A stretch of DNA of 64,000 nucleotides from Rhizobium sp. CB3090. Lineage in GTDB: Bacteria > Pseudomonadota > Alphaproteobacteria > Rhizobiales > Rhizobiaceae. Positions 46,621-57,624 of the stretch are shown here, one piece after another (positions within the stretch are counted from its first letter, which is position 1; each line of letters begins with the position of its first letter). The notes beneath the pieces are model-generated. The model searched no databases, was not told the origin of the DNA, and saw nothing but the letters and a program-made list of their open reading frames with translations. Made by a program: the position numbers and the translations under genes. The stretch covers positions 3,344,001-3,408,000 of the forward strand of contig NZ_CP121662.1 of NCBI RefSeq assembly GCF_029714285.1, read 5' to 3'.

Positions 46621-47529
46621 AACCCCGAAGCCGACTTCCATCATCAGCCTCGGCTTTTGCGTCGGCACGGTGCCCATGTGGAAACCGAAGGGATCCTCGA
46701 CGAAGCCGAAACCGGCCTTGCCGGTCAACGTGACGGCACTTTCCTCTCCGTAAAATCGAAGGACCTCCTCCGCCGGATGGCCGACCAGGAGTGTCAATTG
46801 ATGCTTCATCCTCCGCCGCCTGTGGCTGCCCTTGACGAAAACATGCGGGCCCGTGCCTTCATCCACATCGACCAGATTGAAGAAGAACTTCAGCATCCGC
46901 CAGTCGTCGAGGTCGAAATGATATTTGTCGAGCGAGGCAAGGCTGCGATCCGCTTCCGAGGCATGCGTCGGAAAACTCCACCAGATGCGCGTGGTTATCA
47001 CCCGGGCCTGCCCGCCGAGATAATGTCGGGCCACGTCGCCAAGCAGGGGATCGCGCTGAACTGCCAGCACGGCGCCGCAATCAAGCGAACGCTCGAAAAA
47101 ATGCCCGCTCAGAAGAGACCGCCCGAATCGCGTCTCCGCGTTTCCATGTTCGGGCGCCACGAATTCAAGCTTCCTGTCGAAATTGCCGAAGCAGCCGGTG
47201 GTCCGGGCAAATTCGGCAATTTCCCGGTGAATGTTCTCTGGCAGGATCAAGCCGGGAAAAATCCCGTCGGTCCGGAGCGCACTGACGACTGCATCGCACC
47301 CGACCCCTGAGAACATCGATTGGCCGGCCCCTGGCCGAGCTACCGGTTGCCTGGTCGCGAACCAGTGCATGCGCCGAAACGGCATCGTCCGGGCCAGCAG
47401 AAACATCGGCAGCCAAGCCGGATTTTCCCGCACATCCGTCAAATAGGTGGGTATTCGAACAGCCATTCGCTTCAGACGGCCGCCCTGCCGGGCGATGGAC
47501 TCCAAGTCATCTGCCGGAGGATTGTGCAT
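46573..47529 (-). CDS. Phytanoyl-CoA dioxygenase (PhyH)-like protein
   Basis: This 318-residue protein has the double-stranded beta-helix signature of Fe(II)/2-oxoglutarate oxygenases: H-F-D near residues 203-205 followed by [23 protein letters not shown], and a distal histidine in FGFHMGT near 283 with an arginine ten residues later. The substrate is unknown. I chose ATG at 47527-47529, with AAGGGA upstream; an in-frame start at 47748 adds 73 residues of low-quality sequence. Its 3' end abuts the broken bufferin-type locus, so it may mark the edge of a replacement. Confidence 0.7.
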   Translation of the reverse strand: MHNPPADDLESIARQGGRLKRMAVRIPTYLTDVRENPAWLPMFLLARTMPFRRMHWFATRQPVARPGAGQSMFSGVGCDAVVSALRTDGIFPGLILPENIHREIAEFARTTGCFGNFDRKLEFVAPEHGNAETRFGRSLLSGHFFERSLDCGAVLAVQRDPLLGDVARHYLGGQARVITTRIWWSFPTHASEADRSLASLDKYHFDLDDWRMLKFFFNLVDVDEGTGPHVFVKGSHRRRRMKHQLTLLVGHPAEEVLRFYGEESAVTLTGKAGFGFVEDPFGFHMGTVPTQKPRLMMEVGFGVSKPSRRRFHGEPALR

Positions 47530-48021
47530 AGGTATCCCTTTCTGCACGCGCATTAAATCCAGGGCAACAGGCCGAAGCCCGTTGAAAAATTCGTGGAAGG
47601 TAGTCCTTGTTTGGCGCCGCAAGACGCCTGCTGCAGCGCGGCAAATAGAAGCTCCCCAACCGGGGTCAAGGGGCTGAAAAGGCACATTTCTGCTTGGTTG
47701 GCGAAAATTCGCGAGACAGTCGCCCTGCGATTTTACAAATGATTTCAAAGACTCACGGCTCGGTTGTCAAATGTTGCTGTATTTTGCTGATAACGAACGG
47801 ATGGAGGGGCCTTCGCTTCTCCCACGCATCCGCGCCGCAATTTATTTGCCATTGCTTAGGATTAGATCGCTAGGAAGATTTACAGCGAACGGGTGGCCGA
47901 CCGAGACTGGGGCGAAACCGGAACAGTTTTGTCGAGGCCCATCGCGCAGTCAATTTACAGTCACAATCCTGTTCCGATCATCGGCTAGACGAACGAACTA
48001 CTACTGCGAAAGAGGGCTCAT
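47530..48021. other. Divergent intergenic region
   Basis: These 492 bases separate the divergent PhyH-like and DUF1003 genes. A separated inverted repeat, CGGAACAG near 47920 and CTGTTCCG near 47970, lies upstream of the DUF1003 gene. No further gene is supported. Confidence 0.35.
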
Positions 48022-48930
48022 ATGACAGAGACAGACCCGGCGGAAGGTATAGTCGATTTTGACGCGGGCGAAGGCGAAGCGGCGACCGTGGTGATGGATG
48101 ACTATACGAAAAGCCTCGCCCAGGCGAAAGCCAAGTCCGTCAAGCTTGTCGACGCCATTACCGGCGCAACGCTGAAGAAGAAGGATGCAGTGCACTTCGA
48201 TGACCTGCGCCCATCGCTTGCGGAATTCATGCGCCAGAAACATCCGGACATCCGCTCCGACGATTATATCAGCCGCAAGGCGATGGACGAGTATCGCGCC
48301 CAATATATCGCCGAACTGCTGACGGACGAGCGCGGCGAACTTTCCAACCTGGAAGACGAAGTCGTCGAAAGCCTGAAGACGCACGACACACTCGCCGAGA
48401 ACATCGAAGAGGACTACGAGGATCATCGCTCCATCGGCGACCGGATGGCCGACATGGTCGCAGCCTTCGGCGGAAGCTGGACCTTCATCATCTCGTTCTG
48501 CTTGTTCTTGACAGTGTGGATGGGCATCAACCTCGCCATGGGCGAAAGCAAAGCCTTCGACGCCTATCCCTTCATCCTGCTGAACCTGATCCTTTCGACG
48601 ATCGCCGCCCTGCAGGCGCCGATCATCATGATGAGCCAGCGCCGGCAGGAAGCAAAGGACCGATTGCGCGCCCTCAACGACTACAAGGTCAACCTGAAAG
48701 CCGAACTGGAAATCCGCCACCTGCATGAAAAAGTCGACCATCTCCTCAATCGCCAATGGGAGCGGCTGACGGAAATCCAGCAGATTCAGATCGAGATGAT
48801 GCTGGAACAGGCCAAGGCGGCCACGCGCGCCCTGAAGGTCAGCAAGGCATCGAAAGTGAAGACCAATGCCCTGAAGAACCTCTTCGGCGGCAAGCCCAAG
48901 GCCGAGGAGCCGGACGATTCGACGGAGTAG
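48022..48930 (+). CDS. DUF1003 family membrane protein
   Basis: This 302-residue protein has a long acidic N-terminal part, two membrane helices at about 153-175 and 181-203 (SWTFIISFCLFLTVWMGINL; AYPFILLNLILSTIAALQAP), and the signature QAPIIMMSQRRQEAKDRLRAL. The C-terminal tail after about residue 225 is a likely coiled coil ending in a lysine-rich segment. DUF1003 proteins have no firm function, though they are often near ion-transport or stress genes. It is monocistronic. Confidence 0.85.
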   Translation: MTETDPAEGIVDFDAGEGEAATVVMDDYTKSLAQAKAKSVKLVDAITGATLKKKDAVHFDDLRPSLAEFMRQKHPDIRSDDYISRKAMDEYRAQYIAELLTDERGELSNLEDEVVESLKTHDTLAENIEEDYEDHRSIGDRMADMVAAFGGSWTFIISFCLFLTVWMGINLAMGESKAFDAYPFILLNLILSTIAALQAPIIMMSQRRQEAKDRLRALNDYKVNLKAELEIRHLHEKVDHLLNRQWERLTEIQQIQIEMMLEQAKAATRALKVSKASKVKTNALKNLFGGKPKAEEPDDSTE

Positions 48931-49050
48931 AGCGACCGGCTTGATAAGTGCTGCCCGCTAGGGCTTGCGTCTCGGCACATGCAGGTGCGTTCAGAGGCCG
49001 CTATCGTCGGCCCGGCCTCTTCTCTCGAACAGAAAAATACGCCTGATTTC

Positions 49051-49311
49051 CTAAGGCTGCGGATGGATAGCCATCCGCGCTCCCGTGGGCGCATATAAGC
49101 CGGAAGCCCGCCGGCAGCATAGGCGAACCCCGTCAGGACCGTATTTTTTGCTGTAAACGCAGGCAGCCCTGGCCGCGCTGCCCGGGAGCAACAAGGCACT
49201 TTCTGCGATCTCGGCTGCGGGTATTATCGACGACACACGTATAATGTTTTGCGCCGCGTCAGCGGCCGTAGCACCCCAAAATACGACGAGAAAACACACG
49301 AACGTTCTCAT
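49051..49311 (-). CDS. Small exported cysteine-containing protein
   Basis: This 86-residue protein begins with a clear signal peptide (MRTFVCFLVVFWGATAADA, cleaved before AQN). The mature part has a cysteine-containing basic segment (ACVYSKKYGPDGVRLCCRRAS). A strong GGAGGGG Shine-Dalgarno is just upstream of the ATG. The function is unknown. Confidence 0.6.
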   Translation of the reverse strand: MRTFVCFLVVFWGATAADAAQNIIRVSSIIPAAEIAESALLLPGSAARAACVYSKKYGPDGVRLCCRRASGLYAPTGARMAIHPQP

Positions 49312-49594
49312 GCCCCCCTCCTTTACGTTAGAAATTAAACAATAAACCTTTGGTTGTTCATCGTCAATTTGACACTCTTAAGTTAGCCAGAACGGATGAG
49401 GCCAGCGCGCGACGAGGCTCCGCCGGATGCGATTTCGCGATGCGGCTTAAGGCGATAGCTGGGATGAGTGCGGAGTTGTAAGGCCGGAAAGGACGCGGAG
49501 CGACGTAATACTTACGTGTTAGCCACCATAGTAAGGTTGACTCGCGATTTGCGCGTCCTAAGCTTCAGTTTGGAACTATTACTGAGGTGTCGCC

Positions 49595-49813
49595 ATGACC
49601 TACTTCGAGGAGACCAAAAGAATAGCATGCGAAAATGACGCCGGGCGCCGCATCGTCATTATCGAGCAATTGAAATGGCCCAAATTCGCCTTCTCGGACC
49701 GACCGGGAGGCCCCGTCTTCGACTACATGACAGAAGACGGCCAGATCGCCAACAAGCTGGACGACGAGAACTTCCTTTTGCTCCTGACGGACGAAGTCTT
49801 CCATCGCGCCTAG
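49595..49813 (+). CDS. Small hypothetical protein
   Basis: This 72-residue acidic protein (MTYFEETKRIACENDAGRR to LLLTDEVFHRA) has GAGGT seven bases before its ATG and normal local codon use. It has no signal or membrane segment and I do not recognise the family. Confidence 0.6.
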   Translation: MTYFEETKRIACENDAGRRIVIIEQLKWPKFAFSDRPGGPVFDYMTEDGQIANKLDDENFLLLLTDEVFHRA

Positions 49814-49886
49814 CGCACCCGCTTTCAGGTGAAACCGGCGGCAAACGGGAAAAATACCCCTGGAGTCAAAAACCGGAGCGACCCTT

Positions 49887-49906
49887 GTGCGTTCAAATGA
49901 ACGCAC
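49887..49906. promoter_or_regulatory. Perfect 9-bp inverted repeat
   Basis: GTGCGTTCA and TGAACGCAC are exact complements separated by AA, in the gap between two small genes. The tight spacing suggests a dimer-type operator rather than a terminator; no T-run follows. Confidence 0.4.
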
Positions 49907-50025
49907 GGCGCTCTGGCTGAATACGTCACACTCCGTCACACAGCGGCAAGCTTCGCACATCCCTCATACAAGATACTCCTAATGCGCAGTCGAACTCGGC
50001 GCAAATAGAGAAGGGGGATATAGTT

Positions 50026-50148
50026 ATGGACTACGACTGGGACGGCGTGAAGACACGCCGCATGAAGATATTGAAGGTCGGCATATCATTATTCATCTTC
50101 GCGATGACCCTGGTTGGGCCGACGATGTTTCTTTTACATTTTCGGTAG
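50026..50148 (+). CDS. Very small membrane protein
   Basis: This 40-residue frame reads MDYDWDGVKTRRMKILKVGI and continues into one hydrophobic helix (about residues 17-38). AGGGGG lies 8-9 bases before the ATG. A charged cytoplasmic start followed by a single helix is typical of small membrane proteins. It stops seven bases before the partial tRNA-Ser copy. Confidence 0.5.
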   Translation: MDYDWDGVKTRRMKILKVGISLFIFAMTLVGPTMFLLHFR

Positions 50149-50155
50149 GGACGTT

Positions 50156-50211
50156 CTTGCAGGCGCGCCGCATTTCGAGTGCGGTGCATTCGACCACTCT
50201 GCCACCTCTCC
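50156..50211 (-). pseudogene. Truncated tRNA-Ser(CGA) copy
   Basis: The minus strand begins GGAGAGGTGGCAGAGTGG and includes the D-arm, the anticodon arm with CGA and part of the variable arm. The T-arm and 3' acceptor strand are missing, so it cannot make a tRNA. Confidence 0.88.
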
Positions 50212-50258
50212 GGTTATGCTGGTCGGCGCGTTTCTCAGCGCGGGCTGTCTCATAGCGA
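50156..50258. repeat. Direct repeat, left copy (partial tRNA-Ser plus flank)
   Basis: This 103-bp block matches 51946-52048 at a constant offset of 1790 bases with six mismatches, arranged as three dinucleotide changes; 67 bases in the middle are identical. It covers the tRNA-Ser(CGA) gene from the variable arm to the 5' end, plus about 47 bases upstream of the tRNA. Confidence 0.92.
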
Positions 50259-50285
50259 TGCGCTAATTGTGGCCGCTACGTGCCG

Positions 50286-51425
50286 CTATTCTGCCGCCTC
50301 GTCAACACTAGGAATTGAACGAGCGTATTGCGCCAATGGCTGTCGGAAGGCGCCTTCTAGCTTGCGGATATGCTCCGACAACCAGTCGAGCATTTCCGGC
50401 CAGTTATCCGACTCGTAGCCATCGAATGGATGAGCGTATGATATGCGGCTTTGTTTCTTGTCGTCCAACCGATACCACTTCATCTCTCCTCCAAATCTAA
50501 CCTCGATCGCTGACTTGTCCGCTACGAGCTGATCGAAGAGCCACTTGTTTTCGTCACGATCGGCACGCGCGAGGTTCATCTCGACGCGAGCCTCGTCGCG
50601 AGCAAAAATCATTGTGAAAGGGCAGCCTCTGACACCAGAGCCCGCATTGAGCCAATGGTCGCGGCTTGGATTGACATTGGCAAAGAGAGTGATGCCATCT
50701 GCGCGCAGCCTTTCCAGTGCGCGAGCCCAGAACTGGAGTCGGAGCTGATGCCGGCGCGCTTGCACGCCTTGCACGTTCGTCTCCTCAACCTCCTTCGAGG
50801 AAATGCCAATCATGTAGTCTGCAGCCTCGGGGGTTGGAATGATCTGCTGCAGGTCGATGAATAGCTCATCGCCGAAGCTGTAGGGCACAACGCGAAAGCA
50901 CTGCGCACGAATGCCGCGACTGAGCAGCCACAACACTGTCGCGGTCACCTCGCGGCGAAAATTGGCAGCTATGAACATCATGCGCTGGCCGTTGCCGGGG
51001 TTCAGCACCGTCTCTTGAAGCTCCTCGACCTCCATGAATTCGCAGATGCGCTCGACTGCCGAGCCACCCCCACAATATCGATCGAGATATTGCTGATAGA
51101 TCTCGACGATCTGCAGCTTGCTCAGTCCCGACACATAGGCAGTATATTTCAACGCCTGCCAGGTCACGTCACGGCCGGAGTCGTCAAGCTTGTTCTCGAT
51201 AACGACTAGGTTGCCCGTCTTGTCGAGTGCAAGAAGATCCAGTCGCTCTCGCGTCTCATCGAACCCGTCGAACTCTTTCTGGATGATAAGCAGTTCTTCG
51301 CCGAGTGCGTCTGGCTGGTGCACCAGCCATTCCTGCAGATTATCCCGCTCGCGCAACGCAAGCTCACCGAAGCGTTTTTGCGCCAGGCGCGAGATTCTAT
51401 TCTGGCTTAGATCAACACGAAACAT
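50286..51425 (-). CDS. DUF4268 protein with PD-(D/E)XK nuclease-like N-terminal domain
   Basis: This 379-residue protein begins with a restriction-endonuclease-like domain: D63 in RLDLLALD and E77-N-K79 in VVIENK form a PD-(D/E)XK pattern, followed by a Q-x3-Y helix (TWQALKYTAYVSGL). The C-terminal region resembles DUF4268 (HQLRLQFWARALERLRADG, then EMKWYRL and SENIRKLEGAF-type ending). Proteins of this kind are found near restriction-modification and other defence genes. It is the only intact gene in the segment bracketed by the tRNA-Ser repeats. Nuclease activity is predicted, not shown. Confidence 0.75.
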   Translation of the reverse strand: MFRVDLSQNRISRLAQKRFGELALRERDNLQEWLVHQPDALGEELLIIQKEFDGFDETRERLDLLALDKTGNLVVIENKLDDSGRDVTWQALKYTAYVSGLSKLQIVEIYQQYLDRYCGGGSAVERICEFMEVEELQETVLNPGNGQRMMFIAANFRREVTATVLWLLSRGIRAQCFRVVPYSFGDELFIDLQQIIPTPEAADYMIGISSKEVEETNVQGVQARRHQLRLQFWARALERLRADGITLFANVNPSRDHWLNAGSGVRGCPFTMIFARDEARVEMNLARADRDENKWLFDQLVADKSAIEVRFGGEMKWYRLDDKKQSRISYAHPFDGYESDNWPEMLDWLSEHIRKLEGAFRQPLAQYARSIPSVDEAAE

Positions 51426-51583
51426 CAGACGACCCTCGCCGGTGTCGCGCCAGCCCTAACAAGCTCGTTATTTCTAAGGCGCATACTTTCATCTCGCGGT
51501 CATTCAACTTTCCGATGCATCTTCAGTAGCACGGCCTTATGCCGTAGTGTCAAACCCGATTCGGATGGTGCCAGGGACTACGC

Positions 51584-51700
51584 ATGCTCACAGGTGAAAT
51601 TCGCTCGAAGTGATCGAACAGATCACCTATCTGCTCTTCGTGCGCGGCCTGGACGATATTCAAACGCGTGAGGAGAACAGCAGGCGCCGGGTTACGATTC
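51584..51700 (+). pseudogene. Relic of a type I restriction-modification methylase gene (hsdM)
   Basis: An ATG opens MLTGEIRS, the usual start of one HsdM group, then the frame breaks. At once, in another frame, SLEVIEQITYLLFVRGLDDIQ follows, which is the conserved HsdM N-terminal helix. The sequence between them in intact HsdM (about 15-20 residues) is deleted. After TREENSRRR the likeness ends. It is a short, non-functional remnant. Confidence 0.6.
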
Positions 51701-51911
51701 TTCATTCGACGTTGCGTCACTATTCGACGCATTTGATTATTGACCGACGCAGCGAAGTTCCGAAGCCGCTAAAAAGTCCGGAAGTTCTCTTCTTGAGACA
51801 GCAGGACGCGGAATCCACCGCCTTCGTGCCGAACGCGTGGCTCGCTGTCTGACACATGAGTCGAAAAAGAAATTGGATTACATGCAGACCACTGGCAACC
51901 CAGATTTGTCA

Positions 51912-52001
51912 TGGCGGAGAGGGTGGGATTTGAACCCACGATGCCCTTGCAGGCATGCCGCATTTCGAGTGCGGTGCATTCGACCACTCTGCCACCTCTC
52001 C
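51912..52001 (-). tRNA. tRNA-Ser (anticodon CGA)
   Basis: The minus strand has acceptor GGAGAGG/CCTCTCC, a D-arm, anticodon loop CTCGAAA, the long variable arm typical of class II serine tRNAs, T-arm GGTTCAAATCC, discriminator G and an encoded CCA. It is the intact partner of the truncated copy at 50156-50211. Confidence 0.95.
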
Positions 52002-52048
52002 GGTTATGCTGGTCGGCGCGTTTTGCAGCGCGGGCGTTCTCATAGCGA
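51946..52048. repeat. Direct repeat, right copy (within and upstream of tRNA-Ser)
   Basis: Partner of 50156-50258. Here the block belongs to the intact tRNA-Ser gene and its 5' flank, so this is probably the ancestral copy. Confidence 0.92.
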
Positions 52049-52307
52049 GAGAAGGATGGGATGGCAAGGGTGAATATTCAAGCTTTTCATCCTTTTGCCT
52101 TGACAGATCACAGGCCCTTATATATCCCGTGCGACGCAATAGGTGTGGATAAGTCCGTGCCTTGGCCGCCCTGCTTTGTGCGGGGCTTCACCGGCAGATC
52201 CTTTTCGAGGCCGCAAGCCCCTGAAACTCCTGCTAAATTTAGACTGATAAAAAGACGGCCGCTTGCCTCATGGCGAGAGAGTCGGAACGAACATGAAAGG
52301 ATAAAAA

Positions 52308-52625
52308 ATGTTCGCAGTCATCAAGACCGGCGGTAAGCAGTACCGTGTGGCAGCAAACGACGTGCTGACCATCGAGAAGCTGGAAGTCACCGCCGGCGAT
52401 ACCGTAGAATTCACCGAAGTCCTCGTTATCGGCGAAGGCGCCGACGCTGCGATTGGTGCTCCCTTCGTCAAGGGCGCTTCCGTCAAGGCCGAAGTGGTCG
52501 AGCACAATCGCGGCAAGAAGGTCATCGCCTTCAAGAAGCGCCGTCGTCAGAACTCGAAGCGTTCGCGCGGCCATCGCCAGCATCACACGGTCGTCCGCAT
52601 CACGGACATCGTGGCTGCCAAGTAA
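52308..52625 (+). CDS. rplU: 50S ribosomal protein L21
   Basis: This 105-residue protein starts [14 protein letters not shown] and has the C-terminal [21 protein letters not shown], both characteristic of L21. The preceding 306 bases (after tRNA-Ser) are leader and promoter sequence with no visible gene. It is followed at 32 bases by rpmA, the universal order. Confidence 0.97.
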   Translation: MFAVIKTGGKQYRVAANDVLTIEKLEVTAGDTVEFTEVLVIGEGADAAIGAPFVKGASVKAEVVEHNRGKKVIAFKKRRRQNSKRSRGHRQHHTVVRITDIVAAK

Positions 52626-52657
52626 GTAACGGGATCAAGGTTTAAAGGAGAACTCCA

Positions 52658-52927
52658 ATGGCACACAAAAAAGCTGGCGGTTCCTCGCGCAACGGTCGCG
52701 ATTCCGAATCCAAGCGCCTTGGCGTGAAGAAGTTCGGCGGCGAAACCGTCGTAGCAGGCAACATCATCGTGCGTCAGCGCGGTACGCAGTGGCATCCGGG
52801 CGCCAATGTCGGCCTCGGCAAAGACCATACGATTTTTGCGCTTACGGCCGGCAATGTGGACTACCGTACGAAGGCCAATGGCCGCGTCTACGTGTCTGTA
52901 ATGCCGAAAGCGGAAGCAGCGGAATAA
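52658..52927 (+). CDS. rpmA: 50S ribosomal protein L27
   Basis: This 89-residue protein begins [20 protein letters not shown] and has the [19 protein letters not shown] core of L27. AAGGAG precedes the ATG. A strong terminator follows after about 70 bases. Confidence 0.97.
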   Translation: MAHKKAGGSSRNGRDSESKRLGVKKFGGETVVAGNIIVRQRGTQWHPGANVGLGKDHTIFALTAGNVDYRTKANGRVYVSVMPKAEAAE

Positions 52928-52991
52928 GCCGGTAGCGCTCTAAAACAGCCGGCGTCTCATCGACCCGGCTGACGCATCAGGTTCAGTCAAG

Positions 52992-53028
52992 AAAAAAGGG
53001 GAGATGGGGCGCCATCTCCCCTTTTTCT
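52992..53028 (+). terminator. Rho-independent terminator after rpmA
   Basis: GGGGAGATGG pairs exactly with CCATCTCCCC around GGCG; A-run before and T-run (CTTTTTCTTT) after extend the stem. It is suited to end transcription of rplU-rpmA. Confidence 0.9.
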
Positions 53029-53054
53029 TTACCCCAACCAAGGAGGACTGAACC

Positions 53055-53690
53055 ATGCAAGGCGAATTGTTAAGGGAAGACCAATCGAGGTCTCCCGAAG
53101 AACGGCTGAGGCCGGAGCGGTTAAGGACCGATTGCCCTGTCTTGTTGTCGGAAAGGCTCGTCATGCGCGCGCCCCACGAAGAAGACATCGACGCCCTTGC
53201 CCATCTCGCCAACAACGCCAACGTCGCCACAATGGTATCGCGTATGCCGCACCCGTATACGACCAATGATGCCGCCGATTTCGTGCGACGCACGAAGCTT
53301 GGCGAGATTGGCAAGTGCGTCTATGCGATCACCAAAGCCGAAAACGGCGCCTTTCTCGGCTGCTGCGGCGTCGAGCCGACGGCCGACCCGGAAACCGTCG
53401 AGATCGGCTATTGGCTGGGCGAGCCCTATTGGAACAAGGGCTATATGACGGAAGCCGCCCATGCCCTGATCGACATGGTCTTCCGGACGCGCGAAAACGT
53501 CGCCCAGATCGATGCCCGTTGCCGGGTGATGAACGTCGCCTCCAGGCGGGTCGTGCAGAAGTGCGGCTTCCAGTTCCAGGGATCCGGCCTTGCCGCATCG
53601 CTGGCGCTCGGCAGCACGGTATCGGTCGAATGGTACCGGCTTGACCGCAAGACCTGGATGTCATTGCGCAGCTGGGGAGGTCTGCGATGA
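53055..53690 (+). CDS. GNAT-family N-acetyltransferase (RimJ/RimL-like)
   Basis: This 211-residue protein matches the acetyltransferase-3 (RimJ-like) type of GNAT. It has the opening LLSERLVMRAPHEEDID, the EIGYWLGEPYWNKGYMTEAA strand-helix that binds acetyl-CoA, and NVASRRVVQKCGFQFQG. AAGGAGG lies before the ATG. Its stop overlaps the next GNAT start (ATGA). The pair sits between rpmA and obgE as in other Rhizobiaceae; the acceptor is unknown. Confidence 0.88.
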   Translation: MQGELLREDQSRSPEERLRPERLRTDCPVLLSERLVMRAPHEEDIDALAHLANNANVATMVSRMPHPYTTNDAADFVRRTKLGEIGKCVYAITKAENGAFLGCCGVEPTADPETVEIGYWLGEPYWNKGYMTEAAHALIDMVFRTRENVAQIDARCRVMNVASRRVVQKCGFQFQGSGLAASLALGSTVSVEWYRLDRKTWMSLRSWGGLR

Positions 53691-54274
53691 ACGCCGCCAT
53701 CCTCCCTCGCCGCGACGTCAGGATCCTGACGCCCGGACCGACGCCGGTCATCCGGACGGAGCGGCTGACGCTGCGCCCGCACCGGCTCGGCGACGCCGAC
53801 GCGATGACGGAATCGCTCTCGGATTTCGCCGTCACCCGCATGCTGGCGCGCGTGCCGGTGCCCTATGACCGACAGGATGCCCTGGATTGGCTGATCCCGC
53901 GCACCGCCGGCCTCGAGAACGACTGGATGCTGGCCATCACCGAACGGGACGACGTCCATATCGGCTGCGTCGGCATCGATCTTCGGCATGGCCGCTGGCA
54001 TCTCGGCTATTGGCTGAACCGCTACTACTGGCGGCGCGGCATCATGAGCGAAGCGGTCGCGGCGACGCTCGAGCGCTTCGCCCGCCGCATGCCCGAAGTC
54101 GCCGTGTTCTCCGGCGTCTTCGCCGACAATCCGGCGTCGTTGAAGCTGCAGCAAAAGCTCGGTTTCGACATCATCGGCTGCGCGGAAGTCTACAGCTTCG
54201 CCCGCAACACCATGGTTCCGCATATCGAAACCGTGCTGAAGCCGGGCGCACTGCGGCTCTCGCAGGCGGCATGA
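53687..54274 (+). CDS. GNAT-family N-acetyltransferase (RimJ/RimL-like)
   Basis: This 195-residue GNAT is a paralogue of the gene before it. It has VIRTERLTLRPHRLGDADAM, the core WHLGYWLNRYYWRRGIMSEAV, and NPASLKLQQKLGFDIIG. The ATG overlaps the preceding stop, so the two are coupled and their products may act together. The substrate is unknown. Confidence 0.88.
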   Translation: MNAAILPRRDVRILTPGPTPVIRTERLTLRPHRLGDADAMTESLSDFAVTRMLARVPVPYDRQDALDWLIPRTAGLENDWMLAITERDDVHIGCVGIDLRHGRWHLGYWLNRYYWRRGIMSEAVAATLERFARRMPEVAVFSGVFADNPASLKLQQKLGFDIIGCAEVYSFARNTMVPHIETVLKPGALRLSQAA

Positions 54275-54320
54275 AGCTTCGAAAACCAGTCATCGCCGGC
54301 TCTGCCCGGCGATGACACCT

Positions 54321-55172
54321 CTATCCATCGATCTCGATCCACACCGGAAAATGATCGGACCCATCCGCATCGATATCCACATGGGCCGATCGCAGGCGAT
54401 CACTGAGCCCGCAACTGATGAAGCAGTAGTCGAGATGCATGCGCTTGTTACGATCATTCGGATCCATCCAGCTATAGGCTTCGGGCTTCAGCCAGCCGGC
54501 GGCATCGAGCGCGTCGGTCGGCGTATCGAAGCGCGGCAAGCGACCGTAGAAGACGTCCTTCAGGCCGGCAAGCGCGCAATATTCCGGCGATTCCGGCACC
54601 ATGTTGAAATCGCCCATAAGGACAAATTCCTCCGGCAGCGGCGGATCGGGGTGACCGATCTCCATGCCGCCCGTCAGCGAACCGCCGTCGCGTGCAAAGT
54701 TGATCGCATGGTCCTTGAGATAGTGGATCTGGCGGATGCGCTCGTCCGGAGAGACGTGGTCGAGATGCACGGAATAGGCCCGGATGGCGCCACTGGGCGC
54801 ATCGATCACCGCTTCAACGGCAACGCGCTGCAGATTGAGCTTGGACAGCGTGCGGCTGCGCGGCAGAAGCAGCGTCCGTGTCGCGACGACCGGCCAGCGC
54901 GACAGCACCATGTTACCGAACTGAAAACGCGGATCATGTGGGCCGGCATCCGGCGGCAGCACGTCCAGTCCGGCCCCATAGACGGCATAGTAATCCGGCA
55001 GCAACGTGTCGATCGCGGTAACCATGTCGACATGACCGTTGCGGATAAAGCCTCGGGTTACCTCCTGCAAGGCAATGATATCGGCGCCCGCAAGGTTTGC
55101 GACGATGCGCTCGAGATCATATCTACCGTCGAGGCCGAAGCCGTACTGGATGTTATAGCTCACCAACTTCAC
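54321..55172 (-). CDS. Endonuclease/exonuclease/phosphatase (EEP) family protein
   Basis: This 283-residue protein has the EEP fold motifs: VSYNIQYGFGLDGR at the start, ADIIALQEV (metal-binding Glu), YSVHLDHVS, LMGDFNMVPES (Asp-x-Asn) and SDHFPVWIEI (Asp-His). It may act on nucleic acid or on phospholipid or inositol phosphates. I chose GTG at 55170-55172 because GGAGGT lies upstream, although at a long 11-base spacing; a longer frame to 55256 is possible. It is convergent with the GNAT pair and divergent from obgE. Confidence 0.85.
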   Translation of the reverse strand: MKLVSYNIQYGFGLDGRYDLERIVANLAGADIIALQEVTRGFIRNGHVDMVTAIDTLLPDYYAVYGAGLDVLPPDAGPHDPRFQFGNMVLSRWPVVATRTLLLPRSRTLSKLNLQRVAVEAVIDAPSGAIRAYSVHLDHVSPDERIRQIHYLKDHAINFARDGGSLTGGMEIGHPDPPLPEEFVLMGDFNMVPESPEYCALAGLKDVFYGRLPRFDTPTDALDAAGWLKPEAYSWMDPNDRNKRMHLDYCFISCGLSDRLRSAHVDIDADGSDHFPVWIEIDG

Positions 55173-55279
55173 GATAATCTTTGACCTCCGGCTGAACGGC
55201 CTATATCGAAGGCGACATGACGGGCAAATGACCGCGCCGCCTGTCCTGGCGGACATGCAGAGGACGCGGTAACAATTGA

Positions 55280-57616
<2,337 letters not shown>

Positions 57617-57624
<8 letters not shown>

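Noticed and set aside
46518..46753. Extension of the DUF2282 protein to 175 residues
   Set aside because: After codon DY the reading is out of frame; the family's normal ending is in the next frame, so the long tail is an artefact of the frameshift.
50156..52048. A functional integrative element with integrase
   Set aside because: No recombinase, excisionase or replication gene is present between the repeats; only a DUF4268 gene and an hsdM relic were found.
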